From assembly GCF_900113835.1 (NCBI RefSeq), contig NZ_FOQV01000002.1, positions 1 through 64,000 of the forward strand: a stretch of 64,000 nt of DNA, written 5' to 3'. Shown in pieces: positions 17,966 to 28,900 of the stretch. The position numbers were made by a program, and so were the translations under genes. This DNA comes from Allobosea sp. OK403 (GTDB taxonomy: Bacteria; Pseudomonadota; Alphaproteobacteria; Rhizobiales; Beijerinckiaceae). Within the stretch, counting starts at the first letter, position 1, and each line of letters begins with the position of its first letter. The notes below the pieces were generated by a model. The model ran no database searches, was not told the origin of the DNA, and was given only the letters and a program-made list of their open reading frames with translations.

Positions 17966-20173
17966 ATGACGCGCCAGATTCAGCTCCGCCTCCCTAGCCT
18001 GCCGGCGCGCGATCTCGCCCTGCTGGAAGAGGGGCGCCACCCCGATGCCTTCGCCGTGCTGGGGCGCCATACCGTGGGCGACGTCACTGTCGTGCGCGCC
18101 TTCCTGCCCGGCGCGAACTATGTCGAGCTGATCCTCGGCGAAGGCCGCGACGCCATTGCCATGGTCGGCCAGGGCACGGGCTTGTTCGAAGCGCCCGCCC
18201 CTGCTGAGGGGCCATACCGGCTGCGGGTCGCCTGGCCGGGCGGCATCACCGAGAGCGCCGACCCCTACAGCTTCGGCCTGCTGCTCTCCGAAGACGACAT
18301 CTATCTCTTCGCCGAGGGCCGCCATTTCGACCTTGCGACGCGGCTCGGCGCCAATCTGCGCATGATCGACGGCGTCGAGGGCGCACTCTTTGCCGTCTGG
18401 GCGCCCAACGCCTCCCATGTCGCGGTCGTTGGCGATTTCAACGGCTGGGACGGCCGCCGCCATCCGATGCGCCGCAGGCTCGGCCCAGGCGTCTGGGAAC
18501 TGTTCATCCCCGGCGTCGAGGCGGGCGCGGTCTATAAATACGCGATCAACGCGACGTCGGGGGAACACCTGCCCTGGAAGGCCGACCCGCTGGCTCGCCG
18601 CACCGAGGCGCCACCGCGCACCGGCTCCGTCGTTGCCGCTCCCGCCGAGTTCAACTGGAGCGACGAAGCCTGGCTCGCACATCGCGAGCGCGCCCACCCG
18701 ATGGCCGAGCCGATGGCCTGCTACGAGGTCCATGTCGGCTCCTGGCTGCGCACGCAATGGGGCCAGATGGGCTCCTGGGACGAGGCGGTCGACCGGCTGA
18801 TCCCTTATCTCCAACATATGGGCTTCAGCCATGTCGAATTGATGCCGATCACCGAGCATCCTTTCGGAGGCTCCTGGGGCTACCAACCGCTGGGCATGTA
18901 CGCCCCGACCGCGCGGCTCGGCCCGCCCGAGGCCTTCGCCCGCTTCGTCGATCGCTGCCATGCCGCCGGCATCGGCGTGATCCTCGACTGGGTGCCGGCG
19001 CATTTCCCCTCAGACGAGCACGGCCTCGCCCGCTTCGACGGCAGCGCGCTCTACGAGCATGAGGATCCGCGCGAGGGCTTCCACCGCGACTGGAACACGC
19101 TGATCTACAATGTCGGCCGGCGCGAGGTGCGCGGCTTCCTGATCGCCTCGGCGCTGTGGTGGGTCGAGACCTTCCATCTCGATGGCTTACGCGTCGATGC
19201 CGTCGCCTCGATGCTCTACCGCGACTACAGTCGCCTGCCGGGCGAATGGGTCCCCAACCAATATGGCGGCCGCGAGAATCTGGAGGCCGTCAGCTTCTTC
19301 CAGGAGCTCAACACGCTGATCGGCGCGCGCGGGCGCGGCGCAGTCACCATCGCCGAGGAATCGACCGCCTGGGCCGGCGTCACATCGCCGGTCCACCATG
19401 GCGGGCTCGGCTTCCATTTCAAATGGAACATGGGCTGGATGCACGACACGCTGCGCTTCTTCGCGCGTGATCCGATCCATCGCGGCCATCATGGCGACGA
19501 CGTCACCTTCGGGCTGCTCTACGCCTTCTCCGAGAATTTCGTGCTGCCGATCTCGCATGACGAGGTCGTGCACGGCAAAGGCTCGCTGCTCGCGCGCATG
19601 CCGGGAGACGACTGGCAGCGCTTCGCGAATCTGCGCCTCTGCCTGGCGCTGATGTGGAGCCATCCCGGCAAGAAGCTGCTCTTCATGGGCTGCGAGTTCG
19701 GAGCCGAGGACGAGTGGAACGTCGACGCTCCCTTCCCCTGGCCTCGCCCCGATGACGCGCGACGCCGCGGCGCGATGCAACTCGTACGCGATCTCAACGC
19801 GCTCTACCGTTCGACGCCCGCCCTCCACCGCCTCGACCATGCGCCCGAAGGCTTCGCCTGGGTGATCGCCGACGATAGCGCCAACTCGGTCTTCGCCTTC
19901 ACGCGCTCGGCCGGGGACGGTGCGCCACCGCTGCTGGTGGTGGCCAATATGACGCCGGTCCCGCGCCATGATTATCGCATCGGAGTCGCAGCGGCCGGAC
20001 TCTGGCGCGAACGGTTCAACAGCGATGCCGGCGCCTATGGCGGCGCCGATATCGGCAATGGCGGGCAATGCCGGACGAGTCCGACCGCCCGGCACGGCCA
20101 GCGCCAGAGCCTCTCCCTGACCCTGCCGCCGCTCGGCTTGCTCGTGCTCGAGCATGAAAGTACCGGCGCCTAG
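17966..20173 (+). CDS. glgB: 1,4-alpha-glucan branching enzyme
   Basis: GH13 enzyme that introduces alpha-1,6 branches into glycogen, 735 residues, the normal length for the long type. An N-terminal duplicated beta domain (N1) is followed by a CBM48 ([20 protein letters not shown]). Barrel motifs are [28 protein letters not shown] (nucleophile Asp), TIAEESTAW (acid/base Glu) and [19 protein letters not shown] precedes ATG 17966. It is followed 127 bases later by malQ in the same direction. Confidence 0.95.
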   Translation: MTRQIQLRLPSLPARDLALLEEGRHPDAFAVLGRHTVGDVTVVRAFLPGANYVELILGEGRDAIAMVGQGTGLFEAPAPAEGPYRLRVAWPGGITESADPYSFGLLLSEDDIYLFAEGRHFDLATRLGANLRMIDGVEGALFAVWAPNASHVAVVGDFNGWDGRRHPMRRRLGPGVWELFIPGVEAGAVYKYAINATSGEHLPWKADPLARRTEAPPRTGSVVAAPAEFNWSDEAWLAHRERAHPMAEPMACYEVHVGSWLRTQWGQMGSWDEAVDRLIPYLQHMGFSHVELMPITEHPFGGSWGYQPLGMYAPTARLGPPEAFARFVDRCHAAGIGVILDWVPAHFPSDEHGLARFDGSALYEHEDPREGFHRDWNTLIYNVGRREVRGFLIASALWWVETFHLDGLRVDAVASMLYRDYSRLPGEWVPNQYGGRENLEAVSFFQELNTLIGARGRGAVTIAEESTAWAGVTSPVHHGGLGFHFKWNMGWMHDTLRFFARDPIHRGHHGDDVTFGLLYAFSENFVLPISHDEVVHGKGSLLARMPGDDWQRFANLRLCLALMWSHPGKKLLFMGCEFGAEDEWNVDAPFPWPRPDDARRRGAMQLVRDLNALYRSTPALHRLDHAPEGFAWVIADDSANSVFAFTRSAGDGAPPLLVVANMTPVPRHDYRIGVAAAGLWRERFNSDAGAYGGADIGNGGQCRTSPTARHGQRQSLSLTLPPLGLLVLEHESTGA

Positions 20174-20300
20174 AGATGGTTGAACTGGAACCATCCACCG
20201 TGATCCTCGGCCTTCGCGTTGGCGAAAAGCCCGCAACCTCTGACCGCAGCGCTGCTCGCAGAAGCAAGGACTGCGCGGGACCACCCTTGCGGAGATTTCG

Positions 20301-22364
20301 ATGAGCGACGAAACCCTGCGCCAACTTGCGGCCAAGGCCGGCGTCGCACCGCATTGGACAGACCAGACTGGGGCGGAGCGCGCGGTTTCGCCCGAGAGCC
20401 TGCGCGCCATTCTGTCGGCGCTCGGCCTGCCGGCCGACAGCGATTCAGCCTTGCGCAACTCGCTCTCGGTGCTGGAGAGCGGAGTGAATGCGGCAGCAAC
20501 CTCGCGCTTCACCACAGCGCGTGTCGGCCAGCCGGTCAGCCTGCCGCTGAGCGCACCGGGCGGGACGACGGTCGAGATCATGCTGGAGGGTGGCGCGCAT
20601 CGTGTCGTGACCTCAGAGGAGGGCTATGATGGCGCTTTGACGCTGCCAGCCTTCGCCGAGCCCGGCTATCATACCGTCCGGACCTCGGAGGGCGATTTCT
20701 CCGTCGCGACCGCGCCCGAGCGCTGTATCACCTTCGCGGACCTTAATGCGGACCCCCCCGGCTGGGGGCTGGCGGCGCAAATCTATTCGCTGCGAACAGC
20801 CAGCGATGGCGGCATCGGCAACTTCGCCGGCGTCGCGGCCTTGGGCCGCAGCGCCGCCAGGCGGGGAGCCGATGCGTTGGCGATCAGTCCTGTCCATGCG
20901 CTTTATGGAGCCGAACCCGCCCTCTTCAGTCCCTACTCACCCTCGACGCGCCTGTTCTACAATCCGCTTCACGCCGACCCCGGAGCCGTGCTTCCAGGCG
21001 ATCTGGTTCAGGATGTGATCGCGAAGCTCGGCCTCGCCGACGAGATGGCGAAGCTCGGATCCCTGCCGCAGGTCGACTGGCTTGCCGCGACAGCGCAGCG
21101 TTGGACGCTGCTGCGCGCTCTGTTCGACGCCCTGCGCGATCCCGCCTGCGCGGCCGAGGCTCCGCGAGCCGATTTCGAACGCCATCTGGCTGAAGCCTCG
21201 CCACTTCTGAAGGCCCATGCCGTCTTCGAGGTCTTGCACGCGGCTGAGCTGCGCCGCGACCCGGCCGCCAGGAACTGGCGCGACTGGCGACCGGCCTATC
21301 GCGATCCCGACAGCCCCGAAGTCGCCGCCTTCGCCACCGAGCACCAGGACGACGTCGCCTATCAGATCTTCCTGCAATGGCTGACGGGCCGTTCCTATGG
21401 CGAGGCTCAGCGGGTCTGCCGCGAGAGCGGCATGAATGTCGGGCTCATCGCCGATCTCGCCATCGGCATGGACGGATCCGGCAGCCACGCCTGGAGCCGC
21501 CAGCACGAGGTGTTGGGCGGCCTCAGCATCGGCGCACCGCCCGACTATTATGCTGCGGAAGGGCAGAACTGGGCCCTGACCACCTTCTCGCCGCGCGGCC
21601 TCGCTGCATCGGGCTTTGCGCCCTTCATCGAGACGCTGCGCGCGAGCCTGCGCTATGTCGGCGGCATCCGCATCGACCATGTCATGGGCATGAGCAGGCT
21701 CTGGCTGATCCCCGAAGGCGCGGGCGCGCTCGACGGCGCCTATGTCAGCTTCCCCTCGGAGACACTGTTTCGCCTGATCGCGCTCGAATCCTGGCGGCAC
21801 AGCGCGATTGTCATCGGCGAAGATCTCGGCACGCTCCCAAACGGTTTTCGCGATGATCTTCGCGCGCAGGGCGTCGCAGGCTTGCGCGTGCTGCGCTTCG
21901 AGAAGACGCAGCACAGCTATGTGCCGCCAGAGCAATGGGATGCCGGTGCGGTCGCCCTGACCACGACCCATGACCTGCCGCCGACCGCTGGCTGGTGGGC
22001 CGGAGCCGACATCGATTCCGGCGGTGACAGTATCGACCCGGACAACCTGCGCGCCTGGGATCGCGGCGTGCTCTGGGGCGCCTTCCAGAATGCCGGGCTG
22101 GTCCAGGGCGAGCGCCCGGCGCCCGACGACACAGACCCGGTGGTCGACGCCGCGATCCGCTATATCGCCCGGACGCCCTGCACGCTGAAAATGCTGCCTA
22201 TCGAGGACGCACTCGGCATCAGGACGCAGCCCAACGTGCCCGGCACGACAACCGAGAAGCCGAATTGGCGGCATCGGCTCGACGGCAAGGCGGGGCAGTT
22301 GCTCGATGATCCAAAAGTGCAGGCAAGGTTGCGCCACCTCGGCCCGCCGCGCGAGGAACCGTGA
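20301..22364 (+). CDS. malQ: 4-alpha-glucanotransferase (amylomaltase)
   Basis: GH77 disproportionating enzyme that joins and transfers short maltodextrins so that phosphorylase and branching enzyme can keep working. The first ~140 residues are the extra N-terminal region of long bacterial MalQ proteins. The catalytic part starts near GWGLAAQIYSLR and includes GGIRIDHVMGMSRLW (nucleophile Asp), VIGEDLGTLP and TTHDLPPTAGWW. GGAG lies before ATG 20301. As the last gene of the cluster it completes a set for making, branching, debranching and recycling glucan. Confidence 0.93.
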   Translation: MSDETLRQLAAKAGVAPHWTDQTGAERAVSPESLRAILSALGLPADSDSALRNSLSVLESGVNAAATSRFTTARVGQPVSLPLSAPGGTTVEIMLEGGAHRVVTSEEGYDGALTLPAFAEPGYHTVRTSEGDFSVATAPERCITFADLNADPPGWGLAAQIYSLRTASDGGIGNFAGVAALGRSAARRGADALAISPVHALYGAEPALFSPYSPSTRLFYNPLHADPGAVLPGDLVQDVIAKLGLADEMAKLGSLPQVDWLAATAQRWTLLRALFDALRDPACAAEAPRADFERHLAEASPLLKAHAVFEVLHAAELRRDPAARNWRDWRPAYRDPDSPEVAAFATEHQDDVAYQIFLQWLTGRSYGEAQRVCRESGMNVGLIADLAIGMDGSGSHAWSRQHEVLGGLSIGAPPDYYAAEGQNWALTTFSPRGLAASGFAPFIETLRASLRYVGGIRIDHVMGMSRLWLIPEGAGALDGAYVSFPSETLFRLIALESWRHSAIVIGEDLGTLPNGFRDDLRAQGVAGLRVLRFEKTQHSYVPPEQWDAGAVALTTTHDLPPTAGWWAGADIDSGGDSIDPDNLRAWDRGVLWGAFQNAGLVQGERPAPDDTDPVVDAAIRYIARTPCTLKMLPIEDALGIRTQPNVPGTTTEKPNWRHRLDGKAGQLLDDPKVQARLRHLGPPREEP

Positions 22365-22373
22365 CGCACGACC

Positions 22374-22458
22374 CGTCATTGCGAGCGAAGCGAAGCAATC
22401 CAGAGGTCTCGCGCAGTCCCTTTGGATTGCTTCGTCGCTGCGCTCCTCGCAATGACGG
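22374..22458. repeat. Dispersed palindrome GTCATTGCGAGCG, copy 2
   Basis: Arms from 22374-22402 and 22423-22458 pair imperfectly, because the right arm carries small insertions. The arms match the perfect palindrome at 7441-7520. It fills the gap between the convergent malQ and helicase genes. Confidence 0.8.
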
Positions 22459-22479
22459 TGAGGCGCTCTGTAGCCGCTC

Positions 22480-23904
22480 TCAAGCCGCCGCCCGTGCCTC
22501 GACGATGCCCGCTATCGCCTCCAGCATGCGCGTATCGTCCCCTGCCAGCCCCTCCATCGCCGCCATGCGCGCGATCACGGTGCCGGCGACCGCCTCCTCG
22601 ACTGTGTCCTCGGCATAGGCATAGAAGATCGTCGCGTGCTGGCCGTCACGATGGCAGCGGCCCTCGATCTGCTGGAGCTGGATCGCCGAGTGGCGCATGT
22701 CGTGGATCACCAGCGAGCGCTCGCGCTCGCCGCCCGGCATCTCGCCGCGATGCAGCGAGATCGATTCCGTCACGGTGAAGATCACCGCGTCGAGGCGGCC
22801 GGTCTGGAAGGCGATGCGCGTCTCCTCATTGACCGCGCCGGAGCGCTCGCCATTGATCTCGCCGACCTTCCAGCCGCGCCCGCGCAAGGCCTCGGCCAAC
22901 ATCGCGCTGGTTTCCAGGAAGGCGACCGAGACCGCGACCTGCTCGTCATTGCCGAGCAGATCGTCGCAGAAATCGACCGTTCCCGGAATTCGCAGCAGGC
23001 TTGCCTTCTGGCGGAAGCGCAGATCGGCGGCCCAACCCTGCGGCTTGCGCGTGCTCCCGCCAGCCAGGCCCAATTCGCGCCGGAATTCGCGCCAGGTCGC
23101 GTCATAGAGTTTTCGCGCCGCGCTATCCAATGCCACCGGCGCAAGCTCGCGCTGCACCTCCGGCCAGCCCGCGATCTCTTCGGGCCGGCGGCGCAGGCCG
23201 ATGGCGCGCTCGCCGCGATAGAGCAGAGACGCCATCACCTTGCGATCGGCCTCGTTGGGCTCCCAGCTCCAGTTCTTCCAGCGCCCTTTCGCCCGGCCGA
23301 TCCTGAGCTGCTTCATCAGCACGCGAAACCCGTCGAGATCGGCGCTCGGCATGCCCGCTGCCCGCGCCAGCAGCGGCCCGAGATAGGAGAGCTCATGCGG
23401 CGATTGGCCCGCGGTGGCGCTCATATAGATCGTGAAGCGCGCCGCTGCCGCCATCTGGCGGCAGACCAGCCCCTGTTGCGAATTCGGGTTGCGGATGCGA
23501 TGCGCCTCGTCGATCACGACGAGCGGCCAGACGCGCTTGGGCGCACCATGCTTGGCGAGTTCATTGTTCTTTGCCCGGATCGAGCGCTTCTTGCTATCTG
23601 CCGGGGCTGCCAGCAGCGACTTCGTCCGCTCGAAATTCATCAGTGTGACGCGTTTGGCTGGCAGGCCCGACAACGCCATCGTCCGGCGCCATTGCGGGAT
23701 CGCCCCCTTCGGGCAGATCACCAGCACCTCCTCCTCCGGCATCGCGGAAAGCGCGAGCCAGGCCGAGAGCGTCTTGCCAAGCCCGGTCAGGTCACCAAGC
23801 AGGAAGCCCGGCGCAGCCTTGTCGCGCGCGGCCAGAATCGCGTCGCGCGCGACAAGCTGATGGGCGTGGGGGATCAAGCGAGGGGAAACGCCGTCGTCGG
23901 CCAT
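22480..23904 (-). CDS. SNF2-type helicase-like ATPase, orphan
   Basis: Superfamily 2 ATPase of about 474 residues containing both helicase lobes. The P-loop reads GDLTGLGKTLSAWLAL, where most SNF2 proteins have an acidic-Met-Gly run before GLGKT. The DEAH box is VVIDEAHRIRN, motif III is YMSATAGQSPHELSYL, and the second lobe ends with IQLQQIEGRCHRDGQHA (arginine-finger motif VI). There is no extra DNA-binding, nuclease or bromo-like domain. ATG 23904 is chosen; the frame stays open further upstream over the start of the peptidase gene. It has no defence, repair or phage partners nearby. Role unknown, possibly phage-derived or in DNA repair. Confidence 0.72.
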   Translation of the reverse strand: MADDGVSPRLIPHAHQLVARDAILAARDKAAPGFLLGDLTGLGKTLSAWLALSAMPEEEVLVICPKGAIPQWRRTMALSGLPAKRVTLMNFERTKSLLAAPADSKKRSIRAKNNELAKHGAPKRVWPLVVIDEAHRIRNPNSQQGLVCRQMAAAARFTIYMSATAGQSPHELSYLGPLLARAAGMPSADLDGFRVLMKQLRIGRAKGRWKNWSWEPNEADRKVMASLLYRGERAIGLRRRPEEIAGWPEVQRELAPVALDSAARKLYDATWREFRRELGLAGGSTRKPQGWAADLRFRQKASLLRIPGTVDFCDDLLGNDEQVAVSVAFLETSAMLAEALRGRGWKVGEINGERSGAVNEETRIAFQTGRLDAVIFTVTESISLHRGEMPGGERERSLVIHDMRHSAIQLQQIEGRCHRDGQHATIFYAYAEDTVEEAVAGTVIARMAAMEGLAGDDTRMLEAIAGIVEARAAA

Positions 23905-24056
23905 GCTCTGTGCTGCGAAATGAGGCGCCGCCGCCGGCTGCGATGCGTGGATGAGACTGTGCCGTCCTTCTTTTGCACTGGCCGAGACGCGCGTCCACCG
24001 GCAAAGTCGCCGCCGACCGCGCGCAGGCGCGGCCGATCCCGATGGAGAGACCACAG

Positions 24057-25445
24057 ATGACCCGCGCCCAGGCGATCGCGCATGCGCAAGACTATTTCGA
24101 CTCCGGCCACTTCAAGGCCGATCTTGCCCGGCTCGTCGCCATGCCGACGGAAAGTCAGAATCCCGACCGCGCCCCGGTCCTGGCGGAGTATCTCGAGACC
24201 GAGATGCGCCCGCTGCTGGAAGGGCTCGGCTTCACCTGCCAGACGCTGACCCATCCGCTGTCGCGCGGCCCCTTCCTGCTCGCCACCCGCATCGAGGACC
24301 CGGCCCTGCCGACAATCCTCGGCTATGGTCATGGCGACGTCATTCGCGGACTCGACGCGCAATGGAGCGAAGGGCTCTCGCCTTGGCAGCTCGTCGAGAA
24401 GGACGGGCGCTGGTATGGCCGCGGCGTTGTCGACAACAAGGGCCAGCACGTCATCAACATCAACGCCTTGCGCGCCGTGCTCGAAACCCGCGGCAAGCTC
24501 GGTTTCAACGTCAAATACCTGATCGAGATGGGTGAGGAATCAGGCTCGCCGGGACTGCGCGAGCTCTGCGCCGAGCAGAAGGAGCTGTTCAAGGCCGACG
24601 TGCTGATCGCCTCCGACGGGCCGCGGCTCAATGCGGAGCGGCCGACGGTTTTTCTCGGCGCGCGCGGCGGCGTCACTTTCGATCTCTCGATCGTCGCGCG
24701 CGAAGGCGGCCATCATTCCGGCAATTGGGGCGGCATCCTCTCCGACCCGGCGATCCAGCTCGCCCACGCCATCGCCTCGATCACCTCCCCCAACGGCCAG
24801 ATCCGCATTCATGAATGGGTGCCCAAGGAGCTGCCGGCAGCCGTGCGCAAGGCGCTGGTCGGCTGCGAGATCGATGGCGGCCCCGACGGCCCGACGATCG
24901 ACCCCAATTGGGGCGAGCCCGGCCTGACCCCGGCCGAGCAGGTCTTCGGCTGGTGCTCCTTCGACGTGCTGGCGATGAAGTCCGGCGTGCCGGAGACACC
25001 GGTCAACGCCGTGCCGCCGAGCGCCTGGGCGCGCTGCCAGCTGCGCTTCGTCGTCGGCATCGATCAGAACGACATCGTGCCGGCCCTGCGCCGCCACCTG
25101 CAGCGCAACGGCTTCCCGATGGTCGAGGTTTCGCTGTCGCGCGAGGCGATCTTCGGCGCGACCCGGCTCGACCCGGAAGACCCCTGGGTCGATTTCGCCC
25201 TCGCTTCGATCGCCAGGAGCACCAATAAGAAGCCGGCGCTCCTGCCCAATCTCGGCGGCTCTCTGCCCAACGACATCTTCGCGGATGTGCTGGGCTTGCG
25301 CACGATCTGGGTGCCGCATTCCTATCCCGGCTGCTCGCAGCATGCGCCGGACGAGCATCTGCCGGTGGCGATCGCCCGCGAGGGGCTGACGCTGATGGCC
25401 GGTCTCTACTGGGATATCGGCAGCGGCTCGGCCCCTCCGGTCTGA
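24057..25445 (+). CDS. M20-family metallopeptidase
   Basis: Zinc-dependent exopeptidase or amidohydrolase of about 462 residues. Metal-binding segments are GYGHGDVIRG (with HGD), GRGVVDNKGQH (bridging Asp), EMGEESGSPGL (catalytic Glu pair) and, near the end, SYPGCSQHAPDEHL (last His). The lid domain GARGGVTFDLSIVARE is in the middle. GGAGAG precedes ATG 24057. It starts divergently from the helicase gene. It could be a dipeptidase, a carnosinase-like peptidase or an amidohydrolase; substrate is not evident. Confidence 0.88.
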   Translation: MTRAQAIAHAQDYFDSGHFKADLARLVAMPTESQNPDRAPVLAEYLETEMRPLLEGLGFTCQTLTHPLSRGPFLLATRIEDPALPTILGYGHGDVIRGLDAQWSEGLSPWQLVEKDGRWYGRGVVDNKGQHVININALRAVLETRGKLGFNVKYLIEMGEESGSPGLRELCAEQKELFKADVLIASDGPRLNAERPTVFLGARGGVTFDLSIVAREGGHHSGNWGGILSDPAIQLAHAIASITSPNGQIRIHEWVPKELPAAVRKALVGCEIDGGPDGPTIDPNWGEPGLTPAEQVFGWCSFDVLAMKSGVPETPVNAVPPSAWARCQLRFVVGIDQNDIVPALRRHLQRNGFPMVEVSLSREAIFGATRLDPEDPWVDFALASIARSTNKKPALLPNLGGSLPNDIFADVLGLRTIWVPHSYPGCSQHAPDEHLPVAIAREGLTLMAGLYWDIGSGSAPPV

Positions 25446-25457
25446 GGGTTCGGGCGC

Positions 25458-25703
25458 CTATTCCTGCGGCCGGCGCGGATCGCGGCCGGGCGGCAAGTCG
25501 ATCGGCGTCGCTGGCGGTCCTTCAGGCGGCGCGTCCGGCGGCAGCTCGGGCGGCGGCTCGGTCGGGATGCCGGCCGGCGCCTCAATCGGCGGCGATTCGA
25601 CCGGAGGCGCCGGTGGAATCTCGGTCGGCGTCAAGGGTGGCGGATTCGGCGCCGCCGGCGTGCCGCCTGGATCGGCGGCGCTGTGTCGGAGCAAATCGAT
25701 CAT
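25458..25703 (-). CDS. Proline-rich small protein, unknown
   Basis: An 81-residue frame, MIDLLRHSAADPGG followed by repeated PP-containing segments (TPTEIPPAPP, EPPPELPPDAPPEGPP), with acidic residues and no transmembrane helix. It converges with the M20 peptidase, 12 bases from its stop. Low-complexity proline-rich frames can arise by chance on GC-rich DNA, so the call rests on the plausible start and the regular PPxxPP spacing. No family is recognised. Confidence 0.4.
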   Translation of the reverse strand: MIDLLRHSAADPGGTPAAPNPPPLTPTEIPPAPPVESPPIEAPAGIPTEPPPELPPDAPPEGPPATPIDLPPGRDPRRPQE

Positions 25704-25750
25704 GTGCTGTCCTCCGCCGGAGGAAACGCCTGATCCGGCCGAAGGTTCGC

Positions 25751-25850
25751 AACGAGCGCGTTTTCGAGCGCATTGGCCACCGGTTCCCCCCGCGACAAAC
25801 GCGAAGCGTTTGCGCGGAGAAAACGCGTTAAGACAAGGAGCTGGAGCATT
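25751..25850. repeat. Dispersed palindromic element, copy with insert
   Basis: Begins with GAGCGCGTTTTCGAGCGCAT and contains ACCGGTTC, then an inner CAAACGCGAAGCGTTTG palindrome, and ends with GAAAACGCGTTAAGACAA. The frame of the sequence matches the elements at 8521 and 40166, with extra bases in the middle. Confidence 0.6.
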
Positions 25851-25887
25851 TTAACGGTCCAGTCGGATGGGAAATTGCGCCAGGGCA

Positions 25888-25921
25888 GAAAAGCAAACGG
25901 CCGCGCTGGAGCGCGGCCGTC
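25888..25921 (-). terminator. Rho-independent terminator of the autotransporter gene
   Basis: Arms 25898-25908 and 25911-25921 are exact 11-bp reverse complements (ACGGCCGCGCT). On the minus strand the stem is followed by TTTGCTTTTCTG. It lies 24 bases after the stop of the autotransporter gene. Confidence 0.8.
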
Positions 25922-25945
25922 ATCTCGAGGCGGATCGTAAGCCGC

Positions 25946-28900
25946 TCAGAACTGGTAGCGCAATCCGCCGTTGAAGGCGTAGCCCTCGACCCGCTCGCCG
26001 AAGCGCAGATCGGCGCGTACGAAGCCCGACAAGCCGGGCGTCGTCGAGGAGACGGCCATACCCGCGCTGAACTGCCCATAGGTCCCAACCCGGTCCGTGC
26101 TCGTCGGGAAGCTCAGGCCGCCGATCTCGCCCGTCGCCTTGCTCTTGCCGGCGAATTCGCGCCAGACGCTGGCCGCGATATAGGGCGCGAGCACGATCGT
26201 CTCCGTCGGCTGGATGAAGGTGCCGAGCTGCACGCCGATGCGGCCGGTGACGCTCTCGATCGGCTGCCAGCTGACATTGGCCTGCAGCGTCCGCAGCGAG
26301 TCGACCTCGGCACGCGAATAGAGCAGCGCGACGGAGGGGTCGATATAGATGCTGTCGGTGATGTTGAAGCGCTGGCTCATCGAGGCCAGACCGCTCCAGC
26401 CATCCGCCTTGAACTTCGCATTGGTGATGCCGGCTGAAGCGGAATTCAGCTTCAGGTCGAAATTGTCCCGCCGCACCAGCACGTCGAGGGCAAAGCCCGA
26501 GCCGCTCCGGACCGCGCCGTAGAGGCCATAGAAGGGCTGCTCGACCTCGAGGCGCGTATCGGGTGTCGTGACCTTGGCATCGACCTTGCCGCCATGGACG
26601 CCGAGATTGGCGGTCCAGCCGGTGCCGTTGATGTTGTAGAGGCCGGCGTCGATGCCGAGCTGGAAACCGCTGAAGCCTGCCTCGTTGACGCTGCGGAACG
26701 AACGCGAGACGCCGCCGAGGCTGCCGACGGTGCTGTTCGAAGTGATGTCGAAATGCCCGCCGCGCGCACGCCCCCAGGTGCCGAGAGAGAAGGTGTTAGG
26801 CTGCGGGTCGGATGGGCCGTTGATGAAAGCCGAGGCCGGCTCGCTGAAGGCGTTGATCGAGGACAAGGCGCTCGACACGGAGGCGACGAAGCCCGTGGCC
26901 GCGACGACGTTGAGATCCGGCCGCACGACATAATTGCCCGAGCCCGGCGTAGCCTCGCCGAACCAGTACTGCACCAGGCCGTTATTGGTGATGAGCTGGC
27001 CGGCGCCATTCGGGAACGGGCTCGGCCCGCTCGCAGGCAGCGCATTGGCGGCGACGAACTGGGCGCCGGCCGCGCCGTTGACCACCTGGACGTCGCGATT
27101 GAGCACCGCCGATGTCGAGGTCAGCTGTGCGAAACTGACCGTCGTCAGGCCCGAGGACGCCCCGACGACGCTGATCCGGTCCGCGGCTGCGTTGACGATG
27201 TCGAGATCGAGCCCGACCCGGCCATTGCCGGACCAGCCACCGCCGACCGTGACGAGGTTGTTGGTGGCACCGTTGCGCAGATCGATCATGCCGGTGTTGG
27301 CGAGGTTGCCGGAGGTTGTCAGCCTCGCGCCCTGGCCGAGGCTGACACTGCCCGCATTCGAGAGCGAGGCGAGATTGGCCGCGAGATTGTTCGCGATGGT
27401 CACCTGACCGCTGTTGCTGAGAGGGCCGACGACGTTGAGATTGCCGCTGATGAGGTTGATCGCGCCGGCATTGTTGATCTGCAGGCCGCTGCTCAGCGTC
27501 GCCGTCCCGCCGGGCCCGTTGAAGTTGATCACGCCGCTGGCGAGGTTGTTGATCGCCCCCGCATCGAGGATCGCGCCGTTCGTGCCGACATTGATCGTCG
27601 CGGCGTTGTTCAGCGTGTTGGCCGTGCCTTGCAGAATCGCGCCGGCATCAAGCGCGATCGTGCCGGCATTGTTGTTGATCGTACCGGCCGACAGCGTCCG
27701 CCCGGCGCCGATCGTGATCGAGCCGGCGTTGACGAGGCTGGCGAGCCCCGTGAAATTGCCGCCATTCACGGCAAGGAAGGCGCCACCGGCATTGCCGAAG
27801 GCGCCGTTTCCGGCAAGCACGCCGGCCACCGTGAAGGTTCCGGCGTTGTTGGCGATCGCACCATTGATCGTGCCGGCCGCGCTCACCGTACCGCTATTGG
27901 TGACGCCGCTCTGGATCGTGCCCGTCGTTGTCAGCGTGCCGCTATTGATCACCGAGGCGTTGACCGTGCCGGCATTACTGAAGGTGCCGACGGAGCCCAC
28001 CGTCACATTCGAAGCCAGCACGCCGCCGGCGAGAAGGCCGAGCGTACCGGCGGAGACCGTCGTGCCGCCGGTGAAGGTGTTGACGCCGCCGAGATTGAGC
28101 GTGCCGGCGCCGACCTTGTTCAGGCTCGTCCCCACGCCATCGACGATCGCCGAATTGATGGTTGCCGTCAGGCCCGTACCGTTGACGTTGATCGTGCCTC
28201 CGCCGGCGACGCCGATACCGAGCTGGCCACCATTCAGGACATAACCGTCGACATTGAACTGCAGCGTGTCGAAAGCCCGCGTGCCCGAGCCCGTAATGGT
28301 GCCGGCTGTGCCCTGGAATACGCCAACGGAGCCCAGCCAGGCGGCGTTCACCCCGGCCTGCCCCGGCAGGCCGGTCCAGTTCGTGTCGGTGGCGTTCCAG
28401 GTGCCCGGGCCGCCATCGACCGTGCCGTTGCCGAGCGTGTCGGCCCCATCCCAGAACTGCATGATCTGCCCGGCACCGAGCACGGCGAGGTTGACCTGCT
28501 CGGCCGCCCCCGGAGCGTTGGTGTAGACCTGCCCCGTGAAGCCCGCGACATTAACCGTGGCGTAGTTCCCGGTGATCGCTCCGCCGCCGACCACGTTGAT
28601 GAGCCGATAGAAGCCCGCGGATGCGGCGGTCCCGGTCAGCGTGCCACCGAGCTGGACCGGCCCGTTGGAGATCACGAGATCGTTGGTGACGCCGCCGACC
28701 GTGCCCGGCGTGTTGAGCTCGAACACCGAGTTGGAGCCGGCGTTCAGGGTCAGCGAGCCGACGGTCAGCGTGCCCGGGCTCTGCCCGGCCGAGAGCGTGC
28801 CGCCGGCATTGACCGTGACGGCGCCGCCGATCGTGCCGATGCCGGACAAGGTGCCGGTGTTGTTGACCGCCACCGCAGTCGCGCCGAGCGAGCCATTGAC

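Noticed and set aside
22480..25445. Defence island or prophage around the SNF2-type gene
   Set aside because: Neighbours are malQ and an M20 peptidase; no nuclease, integrase, phage or restriction gene is visible.
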